Made by a program: the position numbers and the translations under genes
The notes under the pieces: model-generated
Told to the model about the DNA's origin: nothing
The model's database searches: none
The model's input: the letters and a program-made list of their open reading frames with translations, nothing else
Part shown: positions 24,086 to 35,500 of the stretch, in pieces
How the letters are laid out: every line of letters starts with the position of its first letter
How positions within the stretch are numbered: the first letter of the stretch is position 1
Assembly (NCBI RefSeq): GCF_041260155.1
Contig: NC_091941.1
Location: 26,444,247 to 26,508,246 of the forward strand
From: Ptychodera flava
Lineage: Eukaryota; Hemichordata; Enteropneusta; Ptychoderidae
DNA length: 64,000 nucleotides
Direction: 5' to 3'

Positions 24086-24787
24086 TTATATTCTTTCCAT
24101 ATGCGATACATACTGAGTGTACATACATATAGGCCCACGTGATTTTGCGAGTGCAGGATTGCAAGCAACGTCACCGGCGTAAATGTCGGCAATGGGTGAA
24201 ATCACCGTCGTCGTCGTGATTTCCGTGTCATCTACTCTAAAACATCGCCTCCTTTCACGCTCAAGATGAAATTGTTGCACGACCAAACCGTTGTTCTCGG
24301 GACAATTCACCGCTTGCCTTTTTGTGTCGAAAATTAGAAGCAACGCTTCATGGGGGCAGTACATGGTAGTACAGACTTCAGTAGTCAGACCGTGAATATT
24401 GAGTACATTTACTTCTGCATATGCGTTTTTACTGAACGGCCGACACCCTGACAGGTCCATGAGGCGTGTTCGCAAGTGATCTATGTGAGTGTCAACAGAC
24501 CTACCTTCGTGGGCGACACAACTAAATACGTCTATATACGTATTATATACGTGAACACTTGAGTCAGTATGAAATGTAGAGTTAAAAATATGTGCGCTCC
24601 TGCAATCGTCAACCATCAATATCAAAACACTCACCTTGATATTCCTATGGCGTCCTGTACATGGAGTAACAACCATGTCGTTTGTATGGCATCGATTACT
24701 TATTATTTCAATGACAAATATCCAATAACTGTGCGTCAGGCACTCCTGAACTGTCCAGCAACCTTTATTGTCCAAGCCACCGCCCAA
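24086..24787 (-). CDS. Orphan ORF of 233 codons, unknown
   Basis: This is the longest non-repetitive open frame in the window, ATG to stop without interruption. The product has 13 Cys, no obvious signal peptide or long membrane segment, and no motif I recognise. An AP-1 site lies inside it. By a rough estimate a frame this long arises by chance in a few per cent of such windows. It may be a chance frame, a single-exon gene or a decayed mobile-element fragment. Confidence 0.2.
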   Translation of the reverse strand: MGGGLDNKGCWTVQECLTHSYWIFVIEIISNRCHTNDMVVTPCTGRHRNIKVSVLILMVDDCRSAHIFNSTFHTDSSVHVYNTYIDVFSCVAHEGRSVDTHIDHLRTRLMDLSGCRPFSKNAYAEVNVLNIHGLTTEVCTTMYCPHEALLLIFDTKRQAVNCPENNGLVVQQFHLERERRRCFRVDDTEITTTTVISPIADIYAGDVACNPALAKSRGPICMYTQYVSHMERI

Positions 24788-27700
24788 CCGACACTACTGT
24801 GGTGGTCCATTCAGTTAAGTTCTCCGATACAGTCGCTCTACCGCATGTTTGCTGGGTTTTTTTCTCTCGATTACTCCCTGTAGCCAATCGTCGACGACAT
24901 GTCTTGCACAAAACAGAAATAAATAGATAAAGAAAAGGAAGTGGAATCTAGATATCAGTCATCCACACTTCCTCTTTCAGAACTTGCCATGGTAGGATAA
25001 TGGAGAAAGACGAAGCCATCAGCACATGTGGTCCTGCTTTTGTCGGGCTTTCCAATCGACCGTAGTAAACGTAGGTGAGGTGGTGCGATGCCGACGCCGC
25101 GTTTAATTGTTCCAGGGTAATTAGGCACCGATGAAATTAAATAAAGAGAAATTGTGTTACGTATTAATCTGGAACAAAAGCAAAGCAAAGGATGTTTGAC
25201 GTTTCTGCTGTCGGCTGGCCGGTACAGGATGTGAACGGGAGAGAATCTGATCGATCGCGCAGAGACACGTCAATGTTCGCAGTTGTGATTAAAACTTCTG
25301 CGCAGGAAGTTAAACAGTTCACTTGGCTCGATGTGCTCTCGTGGCACGACCACGTATGCAGCAACGTCAAATTTTGCTCACACTGTTAAAATTCGTTACG
25401 TGTTAGAAATTTCTCAATAATGCATGGAGTCAATGACCTTGAACGTTTGGGTCTTCGGTAGTCGACATTCGTTTGTACCGAGCTTCAAAGACTGTTTTCA
25501 GGGCTACATAGGGAGGTACTAGATAGGGGTAGCTTTGTGCCATAAAGTGCAGGATTTGCTATTTCGCTTTGTGCACTTCACCCAATAGAAAGTCTGACTG
25601 TGCTCCGTCAGCTAATGATGTAGCGGTAGGATTGGGTTTATGACAATCACAGGTTTTCCGCTGTCGCCTGGTAAGGGTGACTGACCCCTGCTACGTGAGA
25701 GAAATGCCAGACGATGGATTAGGAAAGCTTTAAAGAGTCGTAGTCACGCCGACATCCCGCGGTGATAAGTGTCAGCATCCCGTTGAAGTCAAAATCGGGG
25801 TCAAATTTAAAGGCCCAGGCTGCACCCTGTATGTGCTACTTTGGAAAATCCTAGCCAAGTGGGTGCATTCCGTTGTACAACAATGTACCCATCGCTCATT
25901 TTGTCTTATTTTAACCAAGTTTGATGCGTGAAGGGCGACTGTGCAGAATGCTGTTCTCAGAACTTTCATAAATTTGGATTAGCTTGTATTTCAAACTATC
26001 CGGAAATATTGATCTTAGAATGTCGAATTGCTCCTGGAGCATTTTTCTTAACCCCTAGAGTACGAACTGAAATCTGTACTATTTCAGAGCTAGAATTCAT
26101 CATCTTGCCAGTATTCCCAGCTGTCGGATCTTCGTGCAGATGAGTGTTACAATTCACCAGGGACCAAAAGTCAATCAAATTAAGTTAGTGCTTCAACGCA
26201 AAGTATGATAATCTTTGTGCTTTGGTATGTTTTTTTTGGTGATATTTGTGTACATACTGATATGAAATTTTATATAGATATGTAATGCAAAGATTTTTTT
26301 GTACATGTGTTTATCAGCTACAGAATTTATTAAAATATTATGAGACGAAAGTAATCTGGTCAAAGTGTGTAGGCTGTCACTTTTTTGTTTGTTCCCTTCC
26401 TTTCTGTGTTTCAGTAGAAATCCTTTGAATGGATGGATGAAGGAAAGATATCAATGAATGAATAAATTACATTTTGATATGAATGTGGCTCGTACTGCAA
26501 CCATGGAAGTCAATGCTGTTTATGCACAAACATGAATTTGTGCCACCTGCGAAATGTTTGCCAAACAATTGACTCTGGTATTTCCTCTCCCCCTTTTTTA
26601 TTAAGTCATTAATCCTAGAATGTCTCAGTTAACCACTGTCAAAAAACCCCGCTGAAGTCAGCTGCAAGAGTATAGCATCATTGATTCATTTCTTAATTTG
26701 CGGACTCTCTCATCAAAACATCGGCCAGGAGTGTACAGTTTTTCATTGGCTGTTGTCAGGGGAATCCCGGTTGTGAAATAGCAAAATCTTGAAACCTCAC
26801 ACTCACTTCCGTGTATTGTGTTTGAAAGCATTATCTAGAATTTTGTCTCCATGCCAAATATGGTTAAAACAAATGTCAGCAATACAGGTCGCTCCAGACT
26901 CTGCCTTGCGAAATATTGATTTATGCAATTCACAAACATTGAACAAAGTCAGGGATGAATCATGCTTCCCTTACGCGTTTGAAATATGGCATATTGTTTA
27001 AAAAGACAACAATTACAGAATATGGACGACGAAGCGAGTCGTTTGCATTCCCTGGAACCTGATTGGCTGTTCCTCAATGTATTCAAGGTGATTCTAGTCG
27101 AATGATGAGCACTTTTACGCACAATTGCAAAGCACGCACGTGCTCAGACAGGGCGTAGACTTTGTAAAAAGTGTGATTCATTGAACCCCCAGGGGGGCTG
27201 CAAGCACAAACAGAAAGGCACAATTTCACCTTTATGCGGGCCAAGACAATGAGGTCTATTTTGAACTAGTCGGTTTTGCAGTCTGCGATTTACCTGGTCA
27301 TTTGACTGGAAGAGACCGACCTTCGAAATAATTTGGCATGACTGTCCCAAACGCCACCAAATTAGACCATTGTAAACGCAATTAAATCGTCCACGCACAA
27401 CTTGAACATCAATAGAAGTGAAAATTTCGTGTACCAAACAATGATATGATTTTATTTATCCCGAATTCAGTCAACAGATACGCCTACATGGGTGCAAAAG
27501 GCAATACCAGTAGTATATGCAAACAGGAAGAACCCATACAGGACAATAAACCATAAACAAAAGAAGTGAGGGACGAAAAACAAGTAGACAGCCTCAAACA
27601 TGATACTCTTCTATGGGGGCGTCATCCACAATTGTAATTCTAGACATATGAAAACCAATGCTGAATCGAGTCTGTTCAAGTAGCATTGTGAGCATGATCA

Positions 27701-29629
27701 TGGAGCTCTTTTTTAAGCGCCTTAGAATTACAACAAGGAGCCAAAGACATCATTCACACAGGTAGTAAGGGAGAGCAGAGATGTCATTCACAGCCAGAAA
27801 TTTTCTCTCCCCGCTGCCAAGGATGCAACCTTCCGCAGTCCGTTTATCGTTTAGTATTTCGTCAGTTATTTAATCCCCCCTTGCTTCGCCTATCCATCAC
27901 ATGTTGTACCGTCCCACCCCACCTGTGAATCACCATTTGCTCACGTGACCGAAAATTGAGAAATGAAAACAATGACACAATTTCCGATGGACGACAAATC
28001 CGACCAAATAATTTACAAGTACACGTATGGACTGTGATTCATACAAAAACAATTTTAAAGTGGGATTTAATTCTTCCGTGGAGGGCGTCATGATTGCTAT
28101 CAAGCTTTAGGTATTTTTATAAAAGATGATGTCTTTCTTCAATTTCATGTGATTAAAGAGCGGTAATTTCCATTCCGTTGCGGATTGGCTCAGTATAGAC
28201 TACAGTTTCTCGTCGGTTCGCTTACCAACAGCAAACATCTCTAGACGTGTTTATTTGCCATGCGATGAACCAAGCAACACTTTTTCCCGGGATTTCCAAT
28301 TAATTTCTGTGATTTTAGTCCGGAAGCTATACCTTTTAAGTTTGAGTGTATGATGTTATTGAAGTCAGGGTTTTGGGGAAACAAAGAGAAAGAGACATTA
28401 GGAGTATGTAATCCCAATTATAAGTCAGCCAAAGATATATTTTTGTCGTTCACCCTCTTTTAAGCGAGGAGCCTGTCACAGGGTGATTTTGTGGAACAAT
28501 TTGTGAATTTTCAGTCATTAAGTAAAAACTCAGTCAATTTTGCTCGTTTTTGTCATGTATATCGTCTCTCAAACAATCAACATCGCGGCAATTACTTCAC
28601 TCAGCACGACAAGGAAGTATTGGTAACAACTGCGTCGATTCCATTCGCAGCGAAATATCTGTCTGTAAGATCATTGCTCTGCGTCAGTTTTGACGAAACA
28701 TGCATGATGAATTCCAGTTCCGTGCTTCTTCTTTGTCACTGGCGTAGAATTCATGGCACAACTACGAGTTGTCATTCAATATTTCGTTCAATACGTCATT
28801 CACTTTCAGAAGCTAGCTTCGCTTTCAGATCGATGGCATCTTTCAACTTCCGCTTCCGCACCAAGAAGTCTGAGATTTAATGAAGGGCGCGGTTTACAAA
28901 GCTCAGCCTGTTTGGCAGCTGCATTAGTCATTTCATTTCTCTGTAAGGGCTCTCAACAATTGTCAAAATTAAGCCAATTTTTCAGATAATATTTTCCCTT
29001 TAGACACGGCTAAAGCACAGCAAGTTTCCACCATTCGTTGAAGCATTTATTTCAAGCGTGCCGTGATAAACGACTGTTATTTTCATCAGCAAAAGAATGT
29101 TTGCCTTTTTGCCAAAACCATTATACTTGTGTCAAAGGTGTCAAATCTTGAAAATCAGGTTGGTTTACCTCGTGTCAAAGGTCGAAGTATTAAAGCGGAA
29201 GATGCTTTCCGCTTGTGAGCCACGGCGCTCCACCTTGTAGAATTAACAGTCCCTCTCAGTATTACGGTGTCACGATATGACAGCTCAAGGGAAAGCTTCA
29301 CAGAATTGTTAGGAGACACGAAGCTGTAACTTTTGACGATATCCCGGATGTTTTATTGTTCTACACATAACTTTAAAGATTCATCTTCTTCTACTCGTAC
29401 AACACACTGGCCCAGTATTCAACTCGTCAACGTAGCAGCTGCTTTGACACGTCGCACGTTTTACTGTCCATTCGAGGCTTTAAATCCCAAGAGAAATTTA
29501 TACATATTTTATGCTAATGAGCCATATGAGTTATTTTTTTGCGCTGTACACTAAGAGAAACAATTATGAGCAACATGTCACTCTGAAAAAACGAAGCAAA
29601 TTGTCTCTTCTGAAACAATTCTGCTACCG

Positions 29630-30376
29630 CAGGGGTTTCGAAATTAACTTTTTTCCCTGGTAGTGCATTTGGGCTACCATATTCTGAAGTTGGTAGCCCA
29701 GTGACAACGGGTAGCCCATGCATATTTTAGTTCAGGGTTTTTTTTATTCATGAACAAGAGAAGAAAAGCTGTTTTCCAAGATTCTGCCCATGAAGTGAAT
29801 TTGTTAGTCATTTGATGTGAATACTTGCACATCTTTATTACCTAAAGGAGCGAGACTGGTATAATTGACGACAGTGACACTAAAAAGTTTGGTGACCAAT
29901 CATTGTATTGACAACCATTTCATTCTCAGAGTTGTATGTCAATTTTGATAGTCGTCATGGCAATGACCACCACCTTCTCAGCAGGGCTAAAACAGACCAT
30001 GGGCTTTATGTAGTAGGGAGGAGTTTGTGATTGATACATTTTGATCAAAATACAATAAGAATATTCTTTTTCATTGGCCATCATTTTCTGTGCCTGTCAT
30101 CCAAGTACATCAGTTGAGATATTGCAACTTTGTTGCAAAGTTCCATCGCAGGGTCGTCTTTGTTCTTTGCAAAACAAAGTCATACTCTGGCCTTACTGTG
30201 TCCACTGCATTTAGCTGGTCCAAAAGTGAAAGACCAGACATGGCACGCCAAGTACTAATTGAATTTTATGTTCCAGGCTTTGGTAGTTCATGTGGGCTAC
30301 CATTTCATGGCTTTTGGTAGCCAAGAGAAAAGGTGGTTGTCTATGGACGCGGGACTACCGCTAATTTCGAGCCCTG
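29630..30376. mobile_element. 747-bp non-autonomous hAT-like element
   Basis: Termini are CAGGGGTTTCGAAATTAA and, inverted, CAGGGCTCGAAATTAG. They are flanked exactly by a 5-bp direct repeat TACCG (29625-29629 and 30377-30381). Both subterminal regions repeat GGTAGCCCA in both directions, as transposase-binding arrays often do. There is no coding capacity. The CAGGG ends suggest hAT; a 5-bp rather than 8-bp target duplication would fit hAT5-type elements. Confidence 0.7.
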
Positions 30377-30638
30377 TACCGAACACCCCAACTCGAGTGA
30401 TTTAGGTCAGTATAATCATCATGCAAACAGTAACGAATATCGGTGCTCTCAATAAATATGTGAGTGAGCTAGACTTCGACGGATACTTTCTGACGGCCAC
30501 AAGGAATTCTCAAGAGCCGACTTTCATATGATAATTTCGGTAGTTGTTTTTGTTTGTTTGAAGCCGTTGTGACAAGATTCCGATGAAAAATTGCTCTTCT
30601 CTATACTGTGGTGGACACAAATTAGACAGGAAACATTG

Positions 30639-31002
30639 TTATGGTAGTATGAGCCTCGAAAGTGAAAAGTTTTAAACTTTTTTCTCGAGCTTTCCCCAAC
30701 GAAAATTTTTAACCACCCTCTTACCATATCAAGAATAAAAATCAGGGGTCACTGTGCAAAATTTGGTACTAGAGCAACAAATTATCTAAGATTTCCAGAT
30801 GTTCAAAATTCAAAATGGCCGCCATCCCTGTGATAGTTAACTCTATGGGGAAAAATAAAGTTTTCAATTCTCAAAACGCCAAGACGATAAAAAAATTCTC
30901 ACATCAATAGCTTTAAAATGAGCCCCAACAAGTGAAAGATTAGAAAAATATGATAAAATTTCACAGCACGAAGATCTGTCCCCGGGGCGCGTTCTACCTT
31001 AA
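30639..31002 (+). mobile_element. MITE family 1, copy 2
   Basis: It is 364 bp with termini TTATGGTAGTATGAGCCTCG and TTAAGGTAGAACGCGCC. The interior has CAAAATGGCCGCCAT, TTAACTCTATGG and AAAATGAGCCCCAACAAGTG, shared with copy 3. Confidence 0.7.
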
Positions 31003-33435
31003 GTATAAACGGTTTAAGGTGCGTTAATGTAAAAAGGCGTTGCGTAAAGAAATCCACAAGGTTTTGCCGATCAAAGGAAACTTTGGGATGACAATGACAA
31101 GATGCTTTAGGATATGAGAGAGACATTTCAGGACGATATATTAAATTATCCGTCCCTGATGAAAGATGAACTTGCAAACATGGGCATAACGTTTTTATGC
31201 CCAATCGACTTTAACAGCTTGGTTCCTGCGAGACTTTTTTCAGCTGCACAACACAAAATTGCATCGCAGCTCACGAACGTATGGTAGTTCCTAAGAAATG
31301 CATGAATGAAAACCAATTTGAAGCCATTTAATCGTTCAACTCCAGCGACTACCTTTTACGCCTTTCTTTTATAAAGTTAACGTCAGTACCCTTAGCAGAG
31401 TGCTACTAAAATACAACTTCACAATGCTCTTAAAGTTCTTCATAAATGTGTTTATCAGTTCCCGTCAAGATTTCTGCAACCCTCGAGTTACAGTGGACAA
31501 AGAACTTAAATACACCAGACACGATACACGGACCATAGACTCTTTATACACTCGGCGTTGCGGCTGAATGCTTGCATTCTACAATTTAATAGGTAAATCC
31601 TCAATCTTTCGTAATTTTTACACCTGAGTTCCGCATTAACCGACAATGCCATTCACCAAAACATTCCCTTCACCCCAACGAGTCTGAGCTATTCTCCCAA
31701 CCAGTCTGACCCCTTCTCCGTCTTTTGCAATGTTTATCATATTAATTTTCGTCGGCCTGACATAAAACGAGAGTAAGTTGCGCTACCGAGATATAGCTTT
31801 ATAATATTTAATATTCTCATTTGGGGTTGTGTATTTATTGTTCTGGTTGGTGATAATCTGACATCGCTTTGTCTCCAAGTTTCATGACCCTGCGATACCC
31901 CGGGGCGATACCCAGTATCTATAACATTCTTCAACATAATTGACTGAGATACTGGTCTTTCTGGAATAGAAACTTTTAAGCTTTACTTGCCCTTGGGAAA
32001 TTTGACCGGAAATAAATGTCACATTGTCGTTCAAATACAAAACATGTACTTTCGTCGTCCATGAGTAAGATATGCAACACTACCAAAGGTATTCTTAGGG
32101 CAAAATTTTGTTCAATGTTACGCTAACTTCAAAACTTCGTGGTTTTTCTCGTTCAAATGCCGAAAATCTCGCTAATATTTCATCTTATTTTGTTTTATTT
32201 TGTTTGTGTTAAAACGTCTCACTTCGCTCATTGTTGAATAGTTTGAATCACGTTGCTGACGTGGCAATGTGAAATGATTTAACCCCCCCCCCCCAATTTG
32301 TCTCTCGTGACATGTAGCAGCCTTCGTGTGATTGTGACTGAGTTCCACGTGGCTCGGCATGTTTTGTTGGCAGTTTTCCAGTACTATGAAGAGTTAAATT
32401 ATATATCACCCTTTGTCTGAACATAAGCCCTGGAGCGAGACCTAGGGTCTGTGGTCTGACTAATAAAACCCGTTGATATATTTTTTGCTTCACCAGACCG
32501 GACCCGTTGACAAAAGCGAAAAACGTCTGTTTAGGAGTCAGCATAGTTGTTCTATGTCATTTGTCAAATGGTCAGTCGTCCTTCAAAGGTCAGACGTGAA
32601 ACTCCCGCTAAACAGTGACTTAGTTTTGCTATTGTTTTGACCTCCGCGGGCCACTTACCATTGTCAGAGCTCAGACGAATACAGCATTGTGAGTAAGACC
32701 AGCCACTCAAATTTGATGACGTCATAATTCCAACTTAGTAACATTACGGCGCTTACTGACAACAACAGCTAAAAGGCTATACAAAGAATTTAAAATTGTA
32801 AAAAGGCATAATAATACTAGATTTTCGTGCGTTCTTATCAGGGTTCCAGACTGTAACCTTTGCGCAAGCGCAGAATTATTTCAAGGCGTTGAGTAATCAA
32901 AGCGTGATTTTGCACAAAAACTGCTGATGTCAACATTTCTGGAGATATCATTACAAATTCGTTGCTGACAGTCAAACTTGTCAGAATTTTGTTGCTCTTC
33001 GATCAAGAGGTGGTCTAAGTCTTTTTGCAGTTGAAAACCATTGAAAAATTTCTACTATGGGAGAACCTCAAAAGCAGGTGAGACAACGCAGCTCAATGTT
33101 AGAGGGCGCTGTATTTAAACTTTATTAAAATTGTAAATTCGTCGCTTTTCTCCCTTAGCTATTGAAATTCTTGGATTCAAACAATGGCAGGACGCACATC
33201 TGGACTATTTTTTCCAAGCCAGAATCTCGTTTAATCAAGTCCGAATCTTACACTTGTGTCAAGACATCGAGGGGTGCCGTCACGTCCGGACAAATTATTA
33301 CTCTTCGTTGTATTCATCCCGTGCCCTAATTTGTCATACTAATATGAGACCTGTTTTTGCCTGAGAAACGCGCGGTGTACTTGTAACTACCACTCAGGGT
33401 TGCATCATGATAAGAGGAATGTATGTCAGTATATA
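31003..33435. other. No gene recognised
   Basis: It has a run of 13 C at about 32282-32294 and one CRE; otherwise unremarkable. Confidence 0.45.
32717..32724. promoter_or_regulatory. CRE/ATF site TGACGTCA
   Basis: The context is ATGACGTCAT, in intergenic DNA between genes B and C. Confidence 0.3.
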
Positions 33436-33439
33436 TGGT

Positions 33440-33838
33440 GTATGTATGTATGTATGTATGTATGTATGTATGTATGTATGTATGTATGTATGTATGTATG
33501 TATGTATGTATGTATGTATGTATGTATGTATGTGTATGTGTGTGTGTGTATGTATGTATGTATGTATGTATGTATGTATGTATGTATGTATGTGTATGTG
33601 TATGTGTATGTATGTATGTATGTATGTATGTATGTATGTATGTATGTATGTATGTATGTATGTATGTATGTACATACATATATATATATATATGTGTGTG
33701 TGTGTGCGTGTGTGTTTGTGTGTGTGTATCTATCTATGTATGTGTGTATATATGTCTTTGTGTCTATGTATGTATGTATGTATGTATGTATGTATGTATG
33801 TATGTATGTATGTATGTATGTATGTATGTATGTATGTC
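33440..33838. repeat. Compound (ATGT)n / (GT)n / (TA)n array
   Basis: About 400 bp of ATGT units interrupted by GTGT and TATA blocks. Three long frames through it are repeat artefacts. Confidence 0.98.
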
Positions 33839-33960
33839 ATTATAATTCGAGAACCAGCTCATGTAACGATGCTCCAGGGTGGTGAAAGGATGAACAGTAC
33901 ATGTAACAAACAAGACTGATTAAATTCAATAAACTCACATCGTACGGCACCTAGTGACCT

Positions 33961-34172
33961 ATGTATGTATGTATGTATGTATGTATGTATGTATGTATGT
34001 ATGTATGTATGTATGTATGTATGTATGTATGTATGTATGTATGTATGTATGTATGTATGTATGTATGTATGTATGTATGTATGTGTATTTTCCCTCTATG
34101 TATGTATGTATGTATGTATGTATGTATGTATGTATGTATGTATGTATGTATGTATGTATGTATGTATGTATG

Positions 34173-34231
<59 letters not shown>

Positions 34232-34242
34232 ATCTATATATC
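33961..34242. repeat. (ATGT)n followed by (ATCT)n
   Basis: About 215 bp of ATGT with one TTTTCCCTC interruption, then about 55 bp of ATCT. It is separated from the array before it by 122 bp of unique sequence. Confidence 0.98.
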
Positions 34243-34648
34243 TACAGTGTGTCAATGTATCTATGTTCGATGACGAGTTTTGATGTATTTGTAATTCAGT
34301 CGACATTACCATTAAGTGATTTAACTTGTTTTTCAAATATGTCCAATTGTGATAACACCCTGACTAGGACAATAGTTCCTTGCATGAACATTGACAGCAC
34401 AGAAGGGTCTCTTCATAAACGGTCCGTTTGAGACGAACCATATATAGTGATTTTTCTTAACTCTTTAGATTGTTTGATATCACCCTACAGTTCATCCGCC
34501 GTCATTTTCACGTGGTTTTGCAAAGGGCTTTGCTTTTCCTGTCGTTTTAATAGACAGGCTTTTGCTCAGACTGGCGGGACACATTGTTGACATATGGAAG
34601 TTAAAATTTTATCTGTGTCACACATTTTGCATTAATATTAGCAATGAA

Positions 34649-34906
34649 TGAGTCATCTCAACCAACACTGCCGATTCATAAACGTCTAATACGATGGCTG
34701 TCGTCCCATGTCGTTCGTAGAACGGTAGATTGTGCAACACGCGTGATATGTTGTTGGTCGGCATAGTAACTTACAGTTCCAACCGGTATGGACACTTGAA
34801 TTTTTTTCATACAAATAACTCCAAAATTTGCTTTTAAGTTTACGTTTGATCGACTCGTCTTACAATGACGTCATCGTCTATATTTAGAACGGTCCCCCTA
34901 TATAAA
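34649..34906 (+). promoter_or_regulatory. Candidate promoter with AP-1, CRE and TATA box
   Basis: AP-1 TGAGTCA (34649-34655) is followed by ATGACGTCAT (34865-34874) and, 25 nt later, TATATAAA (34899-34906). A perfect NRF1 palindrome (34966-34977) falls just after the expected start. The spacing of CRE to TATA is that of a classic cAMP/stress-responsive promoter. A donor ACCAG|GTGGGT at 35222 could close a non-coding exon of about 290 nt. It may be a distal promoter of gene C (9 kb downstream); this is inference. Confidence 0.45.
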
Positions 34907-34929
34907 TCGCGGGCAAGGGCATTTTGTCA

Positions 34930-35221
34930 AAAGAGCTCCAAACGACCGTGGTAGACGTTGACGTATGCGCATGCGCACTAGATGTAGGTCGAAGTGATTC
35001 ATCGCTTTCTATTGTATACAAACAAGCGCTGACGTTTGTAACTTTCAGCATCGATTTCGCCGACATATGCCTTTGCCCCGACGTCGAATTGGGCCGAACG
35101 CAGTGTCAAAATCACCCTTTTGACGAATAGAATGGAAGGAGAGTGTACTCAAGAGGTCAACTTTCTGCAATCATCCATTTGTGAGCGTGCTAACAGGTGT
35201 TTAAGTGAAATAAGTAACCAG
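34930..35221 (+). other. Possible non-coding first exon below the CRE/TATA promoter
   Basis: The start is placed 25-30 nt after the TATA box and the end at the donor GTGGGT. It contains short upstream ORFs only (for example ATGCGCATGCGC near 34965) and no recognisable domain. Confidence 0.25.
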
Positions 35222-35461
35222 GTGGGTACTATGACATGACGTAATTCTTGGCGGGTGTATGTTTACGTCTATTGTGAAATACGGCCAACGTTCTCGAAAC
35301 GTCTTCCTTTGAAATGGCGCCAAGCGCCTTCTCAGAGGCGAAGGTTGCGTAAGTATTTCGCAGTACACGCATACTCATGTCGAACTAAAATACTTAGACA
35401 GTATTTAAGTCCAGTAGTTTGCCTTTTTTCGATTATTATCGGAGTTAGCCATGTTAACTGC

Positions 35462-35500
35462 TAATGTTACGCAATATTTCAGCAATATTGCATAACGTTA
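35462..35500. repeat. 17-bp stem-loop
   Basis: TAATGTTACGCAATATT pairs with AATATTGCATAACGTTA across a 5-nt loop, with one wobble and one mismatch. It is too short for a typical miRNA precursor. Confidence 0.45.

Larger units (their letters stand above)
22930..29620. other. Intergenic stretch between genes B and C, left part
   Basis: Apart from the orphan minus-strand ORF and one CRE I see only short chance frames. Confidence 0.45.

Noticed and set aside
28491..28880. 129-codon plus-strand ORF, and a Lys/Leu-rich short frame opposite it (around 28790-28880) resembling a bZIP piece
   Set aside because: The minus-strand resemblance is about 25 residues, has a stop directly before it and lacks the N-x7-R core. 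The plus-strand frame shows no motif.
33400..34431. Long frames of 100-170 codons reading MYVC, CMYV or HTYI repeats
   Set aside because: They are translations of (ATGT)n/(ACAT)n microsatellites, open in several frames on both strands. The same holds for 6034-6346 and 60968-61466.
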